Positions 20,236 through 34,033 are shown, numbered from the stretch's first letter. The stretch: DNA of 64,000 nt from Coenobita brevimanus (GCA_032717465.1 CM064666.1:17523019-17587018); one strand, 5' to 3'. Notes: a model not told the origin generated them from the sequence alone. Numbers and translations are program-made.

Positions 20236-21925
20236 CTAGGGTGTGATCTGGGCCGGGGATGGGGGTCGTTGTGGATTGTATTGAATTTGTTGGTTTAGCT
20301 GAGGATCGCTGAGCTGGGCGAGACTGTTGGAGAAGTGTGTGCCCTCTATCCAGTTGTCTATCATGGCGCTGAGTGCTGGAGTGAAGAGTTGCGGGTTGAG
20401 GGGGCGGTGAAGCTGAGCCCCAACACATTTTATGATGGTTGTTCCGAGGTAATGGCAGAAAGATCGTAGGGTTTCTTTGCTTTGTACGACGTGTTGTGGG
20501 TTCGTGACGAGGGTGTGCAGAAGGGATGGTGCTGTTGTTTCTGAGGTGGAGGGGGAGCTGTTTGGGTTGCTGCTTCGTGTGTTACGGGGGCAGGAGACGG
20601 AGGGTGGTTTGTTCGTGGGGGTGAGCTTTATAGTGGGAATGGAGGAGTTGTCCGGCTTATCTGGGGGGGTTTGTGAGGAGGTCCGGGGTTTGGGAAGCGG
20701 GGGAAGTGGGTGTCGTAGTGGATGTTCGGTAATGTGATGTGGGGCGTTGGGAACTGCTGTCCCCAGACGAATGTGCTTGGGGGAGCAGGGGTTGTTTGTT
20801 GTTTTTTTAGAATCCAGTTGGCTTGGCGTTCGATCCCCCAGCGGACTCATTCTAAGCGGGCAGGGCAGGCGTGGTTCCAGGTGTGGTGATTTTGTTGGCA
20901 ATTTGGGCATTTGGAGGTGACAGTCTGTTTGGCCTTTAGTTTGTCCAGACAGTTTTGGGTCTCGTGGTTTAAACTGCATATGGCGCACGTTGTGGGACGA
21001 GTACAGTCGGTTTGGTGGTGCCCATAGCGCTGGCAGTTGAAGCAGCTTAGTGGTTCTGGGGTGAAAGGCCAGAGGGGGTATTGCCCCCAGTTCCCTAGTT
21101 CGAGGTATGTCGGGATGGGGCCTCTCAAGGAGATGCTTACTTGCCTGTTGGGCTCGCCAAAGGCTTTGGTCAGACAGCGGGCGGCTTCCTCCACTTGTGG
21201 ATGTCGAGTGATGGGGTGTAGGGGGTATCTGAGGGGGTAACCCATCAGGATCACTTTTCGGGTGTTGAGTTGAGGGTCGATCTTCTGTAGTAGAATGGGT
21301 TGGTTTCCTGTCGTGTCGATCGTTGCTTGGAGGTTGAGGGAGTCTTCATCGAGTGGAACCACGATCGTGCTGTTGTTCTTGTCAGGTATGGTTGTGATTT
21401 TTAGTTTGAGGTGTTCCTCTTCCAGGGCCATGACAAAGTCGTAGCTGGTTGGGAAGGGGTCCTGTCATGGAATCCGGAAGCCTGGGAATTTGGATGGGGT
21501 GAGGTTAGGGGTTTCACTGAGACCATGGGCTGTCTTCTGTTGTAGGTGCTGGGTTGCGGTGATGGATGGCTTCTGGCCGAGAAAGTGGAGTTTCCCGAGG
21601 GTTCCGGTACGTGAGAGGAGGGGAGGGGGGTCGCTGTATTATGATGGGGGTTCTCAGTGAAACAGCGGCTGTCTTCTTTTCCACACCTTCTTTTCTTGGA
21701 GGCCGGCTGGAAGACGTCGTCTTTGATGGTTGTGGTGGAAGGGGTGGAGGTGGATACAGTGCTGGCGGTTTCGTCTGGCATGAAGGCGGTGGTTGTTCGT
21801 GAAGCGAAAGAGTTTGAGGAGGCGGTTGTGCTGGTTGTGCGTGTTTCCTCTGTTGTGCTTGTGTTCATTGGCTCCTCCTGATTGTGGGTGGTTTGGTTGG
21901 GAGGAGTAGCTTGCGAAATGTCCAT
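20236..21925 (-). pseudogene. LINE F ORF1, gag-like zinc-knuckle protein
   Basis: A nucleic-acid-binding ORF1 protein that would coat element RNA. The N-terminal part (21,925-21,465) is low-complexity and rich in Ser, Thr and Pro. The middle (21,431-20,847) has a folded gag-like domain followed by three knuckles: CFNCQRYGHHQTDC at residues 130-143 (C-X2-C-X4-H-X4-C), CAICSLNHETQNC and CPNCQQNHHTWNHAC. The C-terminal part (about 20,760-20,236) is Pro- and Ser-rich and ends in a helical-looking stretch (NSLAQLSDPQLNQQIQYN). Breaks: a 1-base shift near 21,465, a TGA at 20,847-20,849 where the frame otherwise continues, and another shift near 20,780. The triple-knuckle layout is typical of jockey/I-group ORF1. 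Confidence 0.75.
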
Positions 21926-22450
21926 GGGAACATGAAAGTCACTATCGTTGGGTTCATAGCTTGATGTTGATGGCTGTGGCGGGGGGTTCTCCTAAGTTCC
22001 ATTGTTGGGGAGTTGCTTCTTCGTTGCAGCAAGCTGAGGTGTGGGTGGCTGAGGCTTTTTTGCTCTGTTGTCTGCACGTTTCTGTCCCGTTGCTTGTTTT
22101 TTTGCAGATGAGCTTTGTGGATTGCCTCTGTGGATGGTCTTTGATCCCGATCTCGAGTCCATCGTGTGAGATAGTAAAGCTGGGTGCCAGGCCTACCTAT
22201 GCCGGAGATCCTGGGCGCCGGGTTTTTACCTCCCCAGCCCTCTAGGGTACGTCGTGAGGAGGGACCTTGGCGTCTACTCCGGACTGCCCCTTGACGGGGA
22301 ACCTAACCATAACAGCGGGGTGCCTTCCTGTTACCCCCTGGCTCCCCAGTCACTTTAGTGACCCCCGTCGTGGCGGCCCTAAATGGCCTTCCCTTGGGGT
22401 TCATTTCGTCAGTAACGGGGTAACAGGATATCCTACGGCAAAGTGGGCAA

Positions 22451-22481
22451 GGAGAGCAAGGGGTAAGGGGGATAGGGTGTG

Positions 22482-22513
<32 letters not shown>

Positions 22514-22884
22514 CTGAGGTTAGGGGAGGATTGGAAGGAGGAGTGAGGGAAGAGGAGAAGTGTGCCAGGATCAAAGCCCTACCTGACTGCAGTATACAGC
22601 CGCCGAGAGAGGCAGTGTATATCTGCAGTCGAGGTGAAGGAAATCTTGGTAGGGACGATGGTGATAATGCAGGGTCGGGAGGTAGTGTTCAGAGTAAGTG
22701 AAACCTGGGTAGCAATGTCCGTAGAGTTTTGTGAAGTACGGTTCTACTGGGTCGGAGGTGGTGTGGTCAGAGTAAGTGAAACCGGGGTAGCAATGTCCGT
22801 AGAGTTTTGTGCTAGAAGTTGCTGCTGGGAGAGACGTCTTTTCGCAGCAGCTGCTCGAACGGATCTGTGCGAGGTATATGAGAG
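22451..22884. repeat. (GT)n and 78-bp direct duplication
   Basis: (GT)n occurs near 22,484-22,513. A block starting 'agagtaagtgaaacc' at 22,691 is repeated from 22,769 (period 78), each with 'gtagcaatgtccgtagag'. A diverged relative lies near 24,320-24,400. No gene is supported. Confidence 0.65.
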
Positions 22885-23000
22885 AGCAAAGGTGAGCTGG
22901 GAGCAGGGCAGTGAAATGGCGGGGGACGGGGCGACGTGGAGGCGATTTGCTTGTGGCCACCCCTAACGGGATTAAGGCGTCTGGCAATAGATAGATATTA
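22885..23000 (+). mobile_element. RTE LINE 3' end
   Basis: Codes for the last residues (VSWEQGSEMAGDGATWRRFA) and ends 'ggcgtctggcaatagatag'. It is severely 5'-truncated. Confidence 0.85.
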
Positions 23001-23384
23001 TTCAAAAGAGTATATGATATTTTGGCAGGCTCGTGCAGAGATCCTGGCCACGCTGCTCGGCCAGTAAGGAAGGACAGGACAATCGGTGCCACCTGAGATA
23101 GAATGTTTTGGGTTACGGTGCGGTCACACTTGAGCCAAACATGTGACCGACAGGAGGAAATGAAGCTCAGGGGCCCTTTCAACCATCAGACTCGGATATT
23201 GCAGCGGCTCTAACCCGGTGTTTTGTGTCGTCTTCTCGGTCACGTGTTTTGCGCAAGTTTGGCCGCACCCTAAGAGTTGCTCGCTGCTGCAAAATGAATC
23301 TAGATGTAATTCTTAGTCCTGTGGTCTCATCAGCTTAAGTACCGTATGCTTTCCTTAAGCTTTCTCCACAGCAATATCCCAGTA
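23001..23384. other. No gene seen
   Basis: Mixed-composition sequence with no recognised element. Confidence 0.4.
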
Positions 23385-23440
23385 CCCCTGCTTGTCGTAA
23401 GAGGCGACTAAAAGGGGCCTTTTTGTCTCCCATTTTTCTC
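23385..23440 (+). mobile_element. RTE 5' UTR motif fragment
   Basis: 'cccctgcttgtcgtaagagg' then 'cgactaaaagggg' matches the motif in the 5' UTR of the 8.2-11.7 kb RTE ('gtcgtaaaaggcgac'). The short inverted 'gtcg...cgac' can pair. No coding part follows. Confidence 0.5.
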
Positions 23441-23819
23441 TCCTTACTGTCCTCTTCTTCTCCTCTGTCTTACCTCTGTTCTTGATATTTCCTTGTTTCT
23501 CCCGGCCTATATTTTCCCTCTACTTCTGCATTGCCATATAGCCATATTATGGCTCGGTGCTTACTCTTGATTATTCCTTCCTTCCTTCCGTAGCGATATT
23601 TTGTGTTTATTGCTCCTACATACTGTATTGTGCTTTCTGCAACTTGTATATTTGTGATGTCAATAAAGACTGCTTGAATAACATACAAAAATGCATTAAC
23701 TAACCAGATATTTAAATAAACTGGTAAGTTACAGGTATTAGGGAGTTAACATGTGTGGTAGGCAGATTTCTGGAGAGTGATTGAAGGGAGGATTGACGGA
23801 AAATGAGAGAGAGAGAGTG

Positions 23820-24295
23820 GTGTTTGGGGGTTGTGCGTGTTCTATTTGGGGTGTGTTTGGGGGGTTATATGGGTTCTGTTTGGGGTGTGTTTGGGGGGTT
23901 CTGAGGGTTCTGTTTGGGGTGTGTTTGGGGGGTTGTGTGGGTTCAGTTTGGGGTGTGTTTGGGGGGTTATATGGGTTCTGTTTGGGGTGTGTTTTGGGGA
24001 GTTGTGGGTTCTGTTTTGGGTGTGTTTGGGGTGTATTTGGGGATATATTTTGAGTGTTTTGGGGGTGTATTTTGGGTGTATTTTGGGTGTGTTTCAGATG
24101 TGTTTGCAATGTGTTTGAGATGTGCTTGGGGTGTTTGGGGGTGTATTTGAGGTGTAATGTATATGGGATGTACTCTATACATCCCAGATACACTCCATAC
24201 ACACCCCAAACACACACCCCAAACACACCCCAGATACATTCCATACATACACCTAATACACCTAATAAACAGCCCAATACCCCCCCTCCCCCGAG
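23820..24295. repeat. 34-bp G-rich repeat with facing C-rich arm
   Basis: Units 'gtgtgtttggggggtt' start at 23,851, 23,885 and 23,919 (34-bp period) and degenerate to 24,160. From about 24,165 the strand composition flips to 'acaccccaaacacacacccc'. G-runs of 4-6 could form quadruplexes and the two arms could pair. Confidence 0.8.
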
Positions 24296-24431
24296 TCCGA
24301 CACACCCCTTCCAGTAAAATTTCGTAGTGAAACTTGGGTCGCTTTATCCGTAGACTTTTCTCCTAAACCTTAGCTGGGATGTCCGTATACTTTTACCAAA
24401 CTCTATTGACACGCCTTCGCGTGGTGGCACT

Positions 24432-24529
24432 GAAGAGAGACAGGCAGACAGACAGACAGACAGACAGACAGGCAGAGACAGAGAGACAGAGACTGAGGGA
24501 AAGACAGAGACAGACAGAGAAAGGGAGAA

Positions 24530-24562
<33 letters not shown>

Positions 24563-24640
24563 CAGACAGAGAGACATACAGAGAGACAGACAGAAAGAGA
24601 CATAGAGACAAAGACAGAGATAGATACAGACAGACAAAGC

Positions 24641-24676
<36 letters not shown>

Positions 24677-24708
24677 GAGGCAGTGAGACAGACTGAGAGA
24701 CAGACAGG

Positions 24709-24741
<33 letters not shown>

Positions 24742-24756
24742 TGAGAAACAGACAGG

Positions 24757-24797
<41 letters not shown>

Positions 24798-24813
24798 TGA
24801 GAAACAGACAGGC

Positions 24814-24844
<31 letters not shown>

Positions 24845-24996
24845 GAGGCAGTGAGACAGACAGACTGAGACAGACAGGCAGACAGACAGACAGACAGACA
24901 GAGAGGCAGACAGACAGACAGACTGAGAGACAGAAAGAGACAGAGACAGACAGACAGACAGAAAGAGACAGAGACAGACAGACAGACAGACAAACA
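24432..24996. repeat. (GACA)n array
   Basis: About 560 bases of GACA repeat with GAGA, AGGC and AAAC interruptions. Confidence 0.95.
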
Positions 24997-25110
24997 GAGT
25001 GGCTGGGGACGAGAGGCCAGAAGAGACGGGCTGGGGACGCGCCTGACGTATCATATTCTCTCGTCTGGCGCGTCCCCAGCCGTCTCCTTGACTCTCGTCC
25101 CCAGCCACTC
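24997..25110. repeat. Long inverted repeat between microsatellites
   Basis: The left arm 24,997-25,043 and right arm 25,067-25,110 are near-perfect reverse complements ('gagtggctggggacgagag' and 'gctggggacgcgcc' blocks) around a 23-base spacer. They lie exactly between the GACA and TTCC arrays. Confidence 0.85.
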
Positions 25111-25139
25111 CCTCCACCCCCCCTCCTCTCCCTTAGTCA

Positions 25140-25830
25140 TTTTCTCTTCCTCCTTACTTCCTGCTTCCTTCATTCCTTTCTTCCTTCCTTCCTTCCTTCC
25201 TTCCTTCCTTCCGTCCTTCCTTCCTTCCTTCCTTCCTTTCTTCCTTCCTTCCTTCCTTCCTTCCTTTCTTCCTTCCTTCCTTCCTTCCTTTCTTTCTTAC
25301 TTTTCCTTCCTTCCCTCCTTCCTTCCTTCCTTCTTTCCTTCCTTTCTTTCTTCCTTCCTTCCTTCCTTCCCTCCTTCCCTTCATCCATCCTCTCTGTCTG
25401 TCTGTCTGTTGTCTATTAGGTATCTCCATATATACATACTAATGGCCTACCTACCGTCCTACCTACATATCTACTTACCTACCTACCTTCGTATCTACTT
25501 ACCTACCAGCTTACCTACCTATTTATATTCTTATCTACCTTCCTACCTACTTACCTACCTACTGACCTATCTACCTTCTTAACTTTACTCTTGCCTACCT
25601 ACCGACCTGCCTACCTACCTACAACCTACTTACCTACCTACCAACCTACTTACCTACCCACCTATTTCTCTGTCTACCTACCTACCAATCTACCTACCTA
25701 CCTACCAATCTACCTACCTACCTACCTACCCACCTATCTAAATACCTACCTACTTTACCTACCTCCTTATCTACCTACTTACCTACCTACTTACGTTTAT
25801 TCTTGCCTACCTACTTGCCCACGTTCTTCA
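25140..25830. repeat. (TTCC)n then (CTAC)n arrays
   Basis: TTCC repeats occupy 25,160-25,390 with variants. CTAC/CTTAC repeats occupy 25,440-25,830. Confidence 0.95.
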
Positions 25831-25862
25831 GTTAGCTGTAACTGCCCAGCCTCAGTACTGAT

Positions 25863-26810
<948 letters not shown>

Positions 26811-26861
26811 ACTCTAACCAAGCCACACTCTAACCAAGGCAAGACTATGAATATTGTCCAC

Positions 26862-27077
26862 TATACTCTTTTTACTCTAACTTGGCCTAAAACTCCCCTA
26901 TTTCCGTCCTGAATGCTGAGTTGTAGCAATAGATGAACACTGGAAGATGATGCTGGTCACGAAGAAGTGCTGAGGCAAGGTTGTAGAGCCATAGCATTGT
27001 CCTTTCTGCCACTGAACTACATGAAATCAGCTGCAAAAGAACGAAAATCTGGGCCAAGTGAAAGTGAAAAGAATATA
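26862..27077 (+). mobile_element. MITE, ~216-bp family (best copy)
   Basis: It starts 'tatactctttttactctaac' plus 'ttggcc' and ends 'gggccaagtgaaagtg' plus 'aaaagaatata', giving imperfect terminal inverted repeats of about 25-30 bp. The core 'ggtcacgaagaagtgctga' is shared by all copies. A TA dinucleotide at each edge suggests TA target use. No ORF. Confidence 0.7.
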
Positions 27078-27285
27078 TCTCCCGCAGTTTATATATAATG
27101 TTTTTGTACGAACATTTATATCAACAGTTACCTTTTTTTCCTTCATAATATGTAAGAACGACGTCGAACCAAGTTTTTGAAAAGATCCAGGAATGTAAGA
27201 GTTCTCTGTGGTAAGAAATTAAGGAGAAAAGTGTTGTGGGTGTTGGCGGAGCATTGCGGTGAGATGAGCAGGCACACGCATGACT

Positions 27286-27289
<4 letters not shown>

Positions 27290-27350
<61 letters not shown>
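27290..27350. repeat. (AC)n microsatellite
   Basis: About 60 bases of pure AC repeat. Confidence 0.95.
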
Positions 27351-27352
<2 letters not shown>

Positions 27353-27689
27353 ACTCTCTAATGGAACTTGCTGGTGGGAAAGTGTGTGTATGTAACTGGT
27401 GGTGTGAGAGGTTGCCATGGTAACACACAGGCACCTCCCACTAGTCAACCAAAACTTCCTTAGCGATATATTTTTGGACAAGGCTGATTAACATCCTTTT
27501 GTACGTTTTTTATGCAGATTATGGTAAAGCTTGAAGTATTTATACAGCACAGTAGGAGAGCAAGGTGTAATAAGCAAAATAAATATCTAAGGAAGAGGTG
27601 CTAGGGAGTTGTAGAATGAGTTTATAGCTGTAATTTTTATCAGAGCGTTCCATTAAGCTGTATGTATAGTTTATCAGACTTAACATGGC
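27351..27689. other. No gene seen
   Basis: AT-rich sequence without recognised elements. Confidence 0.45.
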
Positions 27690-28235
27690 TGAGATCTTAT
27701 ATTTGCTGCTTATTTCTCATAGCATAATTACAGGCAGAAGACGACGATAACACGGCTCTACATATCTTCAACAGCACTTTTTCGTGACTAGCATCATATT
27801 GTATGGTCAGGTTCTTGTTACAGCTCAGCATTCAAGATGGTGAGATGGCAATTTTAGGCCAAGTTAAAGTGAAGTTCAATATCCATTCCTTATTACCTTT
27901 TCGTGACTATACCGGTCTTCCTCTAACACGGGCCAGATTTCCATCCTTGTGTAGGTAATTTTACTCATTTCACGTAGCCCAGTGCCAGGAAATGACAATG
28001 GTATGCACTACATCCTTTACATAGCACTTCTTCGTGACTAGCATCATGTTTTGGTGTTCATCTATTGTTACAACTCAGCATTCAAGATGGAGAGATGGTA
28101 ATTTTTGGTCCAGTTAGGGAAAAGAGAGTATTGTTCTATATTCTAGTGTTAATGTATCCTTACAGCTCAGCATTTAAGGTGAGGAGATGGCAATATTAGA
28201 CAAAGTGAAAGTGAATAGAGTATGGTAAACATCTA
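27690..28235 (-). mobile_element. Cluster of reverse-oriented MITE copies
   Basis: Two nearly full copies (about 27,690-27,890 and 27,925-28,132) and one partial (28,140-28,235) lie in the same orientation, opposite to the 26.9-kb copy. Each shows 'cacttcttcgtgactagca' and 'cagcattcaagatgg' cores and a 'caagttaaagtgaag'-type end. Confidence 0.65.
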
Positions 28236-28439
28236 AGTATAATTTCTGACTTTGTTTGCTACGGTCCCTGATGCTTCCTCTACGACGGTTTTCTCTTATG
28301 CACTCAGGCTCCTAAGACCCAATCCCAGCTGAATAAAATCGTCTGGAGTCTAATAAACTAAAGTACTAGGGTTGTCACGATCATTGGAGGGTTAATATTT
28401 ACAGCATGAACGCTCCCAGACACTTATAAATAGCTCACA

Positions 28440-28560
28440 GGTGCATAACTGCCTCTTGTATTAGCTAGAATAAAATACTAGAGTTACCCTGAAGATGAGA
28501 GGGCCTCCGTGCCCTCTAGTGGTTGTAAAAGTAGTTGGGTAAAGTTTCACACAAGTTTCT
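28440..28560 (+). repeat. Dispersed repeat, left copy of an inverted pair
   Basis: 'aataaaatactagagtt', 'atgagagggcc' and 'ctagtggttgtaaaagtag' recur as reverse complement at 31,990-32,090. Confidence 0.6.
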
Positions 28561-28717
28561 GGGCTGAACAAGCATGGCATTCCATTGGTCAGTCAGTGGT
28601 ACTCGGACGATAAGAGGGTGAGGCTGCGTCGGCTCCGTCTCTTGATGTAAGTGTTAAATTTTACTGTTTTCGGGTTAAATTTCGCTGTTTTTGCCATTAA
28701 GATGATTCAGATAGGAC

Positions 28718-28817
28718 NNNNNNNNNNNNNNNNNNNNNNNNNNNNNNNNNNNNNNNNNNNNNNNNNNNNNNNNNNNNNNNNNNNNNNNNNNNNNNNNNNN
28801 NNNNNNNNNNNNNNNNN
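28718..28817. other. Assembly gap (100 N)
   Basis: Exactly 100 undetermined bases, the usual placeholder for a gap of unknown size. Any frame running through it is not real. Confidence 0.99.
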
Positions 28818-29289
28818 GTGTGACTTAATGTGTGGAACGTAACTTGGCTTCACTATAATCTCTAAAGCCTATATGAGTACAACACCTCTCATCCGAAAAT
28901 GGTTAGTGAGAAGCAGAGGGTCAGGGCCGGTCCTAGAGCTACTGTGATAAAATGTAGAAAATCATGTGTTGTATCCTTAAAATTAAAAAGAATATGTGAG
29001 GTTAATTCTTACCTTTAAATAAAGACCAAAATATATGTATTACTTCACTCATATTCATCCACTTCCTAACGATGCATAAAGAGACGGTGATCAGTGACTT
29101 ATGGAACCCTGTGCTGTGGTCTATGGGATGTAATAAGCTTTTCAGAATATTGCGTAAGTGTCTCGTAATTGTATAGGTAAAAGGTCCTATATTCTTGGCC
29201 TAATATTTACCTTTGAAATAAAACTATGAATGTGTGGAAATAATCCTGCCATTTGAATAACCACGGTATCATCAACCAAGATACACATA
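28818..29289. other. No gene seen
   Basis: AT-rich sequence with no supported feature. Confidence 0.45.
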
Positions 29290-29517
<228 letters not shown>

Positions 29518-29584
29518 CCCAGTCACCAAAACATTTGAGGTTAAACGAAAAGGAAAGGAGGATGTGACTCAGCCAGTGACTTGA

Positions 29585-29849
29585 AGATCATCGTCGTCGT
29601 CGTCATCATCGTCGTTGTCGTCTTCATCTTCGTTGTCGTAATCATCATCATCATCTTCCTCGTCGTCCTAATCATCATCATCATCGTCAGCAGCATGTTA
29701 CTGTCATCCCAACACTGTAAAAGATGTAGAACAGATGTTATATCAGAGTCATCACCTTTATCATCATATTCATCACTTCCTTCTAATCAAATTGTAGAAT
29801 TTGTACGGGAGTCACATCATCATCATCATCATCATTGTCATCATCATTG

Positions 29850-29934
<85 letters not shown>

Positions 29935-30190
29935 TGTCATCATCATCATCATAACTGTCATCATCCCAGCTGTTTCATCGAGTATATAGTTTCATCATAA
30001 TCATCATCATCATCACAATAATCCCAGCTTAGTTAACTGGTACAGGAGTTTCAACATCACAGTCATCATCATCATCATTATCATATTCATCCCATTTCTT
30101 TTAGTTCGTACAGAGGTTAAATCCTCACTGGTATCGCCAGTAGTAGCTGTATTATAATCATCAGCATCATTATCATCACCATTATCATCA
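29585..30190. repeat. (CAT/CGT)n trinucleotide region
   Basis: A long ATC-type array at 29,818-29,940 with degenerate CGT/CAT flanks. Confidence 0.9.
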
Positions 30191-30466
30191 TCAGCCTGTG
30201 ACACACCACTGCAGGATAAGGTCCCCTCTCACCTGTCTCCACTCCGATCCCTTGGTTGTTAGCTCGTTCCGTTCCAGCTCGGTGGATCTGCATCATCTCT
30301 ATCTTGTTCTCTGTGTGCCTCATCCTCTCACTCCATCTCTGGTCTGCCATTTAGTTACGCTGGCTGTCCATGCGTTACCTGTTCTGTGGAAGACGTGACC
30401 TAAGGACTGCGTGTGGACTGACCTGTAAACAAGAGGACAAATATACGTGTGTTGCAGCATCACTAC

Positions 30467-30684
30467 TATACCCTGTTCACTCTAACTTGGCGTAAAATTG
30501 CAATCTCTTTCTTAAATTTTGCGTTGTGACAAGGGGTTAACACTAGAATGGTGCTAGTCACGAAGAAGTGGTATGGAAATGATGTAGAGCTGTAAGTTTA
30601 ATTCTTTCACTGAACTACCGGAAATAAGCTGCAAAAAAACGACTATCTCGGCCTTGGTAAAATGAAGGAACACCACCACAATAT
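30467..30684 (+). mobile_element. MITE, ~216-bp family
   Basis: It starts 'tataccctgttcactctaac' then 'ttgg', has the core 'agtcacgaagaagtggta', and its right side contains 'ggccttggtaaaatgaagg'. Length matches the 26.9-kb copy. Confidence 0.65.
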
Positions 30685-30690
30685 ACGCGT

Positions 30691-31607
<917 letters not shown>

Positions 31608-31740
31608 TGTGGAAAAAAATTCCACACTAGTGTGGAATGACGTCCGCCTGCCCACATCCATGCTCGTCGTTCATTTGTTTTTCCACATTAGCAGACGATT
31701 TTCCACAAAACGGTAACACTGGACTACAAGGCCTCCTCAT
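31608..31740. repeat. Dispersed fold-back repeat
   Basis: It contains the palindrome 'ttccacactagtgtggaa' and 'catttgtttttccacatt', 'agcagacgattttccac', 'cggtaacactg'. The last blocks recur at 36,035-36,105, implying a transposon family. Confidence 0.6.
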
Positions 31741-31989
31741 CTCCCTCACACTAACATCCCCCTTGTCTCATCAGAATTACGTCTAGTAGCCTTATAGGTA
31801 TTATTTCTTTGGGCCATGATACTTCCTGGCTGTCAGTGCGATACCCTTGTGTCCTAATGTAGTCACCTTAATGGCTAAAAACAGCAAATAGCCAACACTT
31901 ACCTCAGGGGAATGATGCAACAGCAACACACACACACCCTCGTCCTTCCACTGTCATACGGCCACTAGCAAAAGTAGCCAAGTAGCGAC

Positions 31990-32100
31990 GCCTACCAAGA
32001 CGAGAAACATGTCCAGCTACTTTTACAACCACTAGATGGTTCCCGGGCCCTCTCATAGTAGGGGCAACTCTAGTATTTTATTCCAGGTACTGCTTGGCGA
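31990..32100 (-). repeat. Dispersed repeat, right copy of an inverted pair
   Basis: Reverse complement of 28,440-28,560, with the same 'ctacttttacaaccactag' and 'aactctagtattttatt' blocks. Confidence 0.6.
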
Positions 32101-32205
32101 TAGCATTCAGCTGAGAGTGAGTCATACTGCTATAAGAGTGTTAATGCTGTCTCTATTAACTCTCATGATCATACAGGTCTCTTTACCAGCCCTATCCAAA
32201 AATAA

Positions 32206-32362
<157 letters not shown>

Positions 32363-32440
32363 TAACGAAAAACTGATGTAGTTTGCAAGCTGTTGTTTGT
32401 CAGTCCTATTCTACCTATCCCACCCCCAGGCTGCACGTGT

Positions 32441-32830
32441 TGTGATGAGGAGGGGTAGATTGAGATGGTTTGGAAGGATGGGACTGGAGTGTATTGGTGT
32501 TGTGATGAGGAGGGGCAGATTGAGATGGTTTGGGAGGAAGGATGGGACTGGAGTGTATTGGTGTTGTGATGAGGAGGGGTAGATTGAGATGGTTTGGAAG
32601 GATGGGACTGGAGTGTATTGGTGTTGTGATGAGGAGGGGCAGATTGAGATGATTTGGGAGGAAGGATGGGACTGGAGTGTACTGGTGTTGTGATGAGGGA
32701 GGATAGATTGAGATGGTTTGGGAGGATGGATGGGATTGGAGTGTATTGGGGTTGTGATGAGGAGGGATAGATTGAGATGGTTTGGGAGGAGGGATGGAAC
32801 TGAAATGTATTGGTGTTGTGATGAGGAGGG
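32441..32830. repeat. 60/64-bp minisatellite derived from LINE coding sequence
   Basis: Units begin ('tgtgatgagg') at 32,441, 32,501, 32,565, 32,625, 32,689, 32,753 and 32,817, with periods 60, 64, 60, 64, 64, 64. Each holds 'agattgagatggtttgg' encoding LRWFG, the C-terminal motif of family B, whose normal continuation follows the last unit. Confidence 0.85.
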
Positions 32831-33080
32831 GTAGACTGAGATGGTTTGGGTATCTGGAGAAGATGGGGGATGATAATTGGATGCAGAAAGTGAGAAGCGT
32901 GAACATTAGAGTTAGAGATGCGAGAAGCAGACCGAAAAAAAACCTGGGGCGAGGTCATTGAGTGTGACCTCATGGATAAGGGACTGAATAGGGAGGCTGC
33001 CAGAGATCGAGCATCATGGTGAGCCGCCAGTAGGTGACTAAGGCAATCCATGCAAACAGGTTGGAGCGTTTATAAACGAA
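32817..33080 (+). mobile_element. LINE C-terminal/3' fragment (family B)
   Basis: Codes (with breaks) for LRWFGYLEKMGDDNWMQKVR and an RPKK-containing tail, then 'tgacctcatggataaggg' and 'gatcgagcatcatgg', ending near 'ggagcgtttataaacga'. It aligns with copies at 13.1, 46.3 and 58.7 kb. Confidence 0.7.
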
Positions 33081-34030
33081 ACGAGACGAAAAACAAAGCG
33101 ATGATAGCACTGTACAGCTGGCCTGGACATGGCACTTATACTGTAGATGCCACACAACAGTAAAAGTGATTTTGTTCCCACCAAACACCACCAGTCTGAT
33201 GTAGCCATTCAGTCAGGAGATCATTCCAACACTCAAGGTGTTTACTGTGCACGGCCATGTAAGGCAATGCACACACGGGGCTGGAGGTGGCTGGGTTGAT
33301 CACAGAGGACTGGGGTGACCTAGAGGTTCACCTACCACCACAGTAGGGGGTCAGAGCTCATGTTACGACACTCCAGCCATTGTGGAAGTGTTGCCACTGA
33401 GAGGATATGATAATAAACATAGTGTCAGTGAGGGGCAGTGTCTGTGGCAGCCATCCAACGCGGGTGACACTAAGTACCCGTGCACACGACAGTCCTGGCA
33501 ACACCCTTCACTGGTGCACTTAGGGTACCAGTGCAAGGGGCCAAAAGAACACCGGGGCAAGGTTTGACTGATGATATGAAGGGTGACATTATTTGTCTAC
33601 CCGACAGCACCAAGACGTCACTCAGCAAAACCATACAGGTGATGGAGCACGAGGAACCTACCGCACTCAATGTAAACATGAGAAGGCCAAAGACACAACA
33701 CATACGGTAATGAAGAGACCAACACAGCGGCAACTGAGCAAAATATCGGAGGTGGCCGACTACTTCAAGGATTAATGGATGTGATTCCAAGGAGGCGACC
33801 ATCATCCACTCCCTTGATGTAGTGCTGGATACTTCTTCGTTTACCTCTATCATTCTTTTTCTGTGTCTGCCCTCCTCTCTTCCTATTTCTCACCAGCATC
33901 CACTCACTCTATATAGTGCTGCCTACTTCTTCCTGTACCTTAATCATTCTTTATCTGTGTCTGTCCTCCTCTCTTCCTATTTCTCCCATCTTTCCTGTCA
34001 CTTTTTATTACTCTTCTTTCCTTTTCAGGT
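33081..34030. other. No supported gene
   Basis: A plus frame at 33,480-33,710 and short frames nearby have no recognised domain or clear splice sites. A 'ctctcttcctatttctc' block is duplicated (33,870 and 33,970). Confidence 0.4.
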
Positions 34031-34033
34031 GGC

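Larger units (their letters stand above)
18990..22450 (-). mobile_element. LINE F: gag-like ORF1 plus endonuclease, 3' truncated
   Basis: Antisense non-LTR retrotransposon of the jockey/I type. A GC-rich 5' UTR (22,450-22,100) is followed by an ORF1 with three zinc knuckles and an ORF2 beginning with an endonuclease. Sequence ends inside or just after the endonuclease at the polypyrimidine tract near 18,990; no reverse transcriptase is present. The endonuclease is interrupted by a nested LINE D insertion (19,320-19,101). Clade beyond jockey/I group is not settled. Confidence 0.7.

Noticed and set aside
28651..28842. Open frame through the N gap
   Set aside because: It is only open because N codons are not stops.
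33480..33710. 76-codon plus-strand frame as a gene
   Set aside because: No domain, no convincing splice sites, and repeat-rich surroundings.
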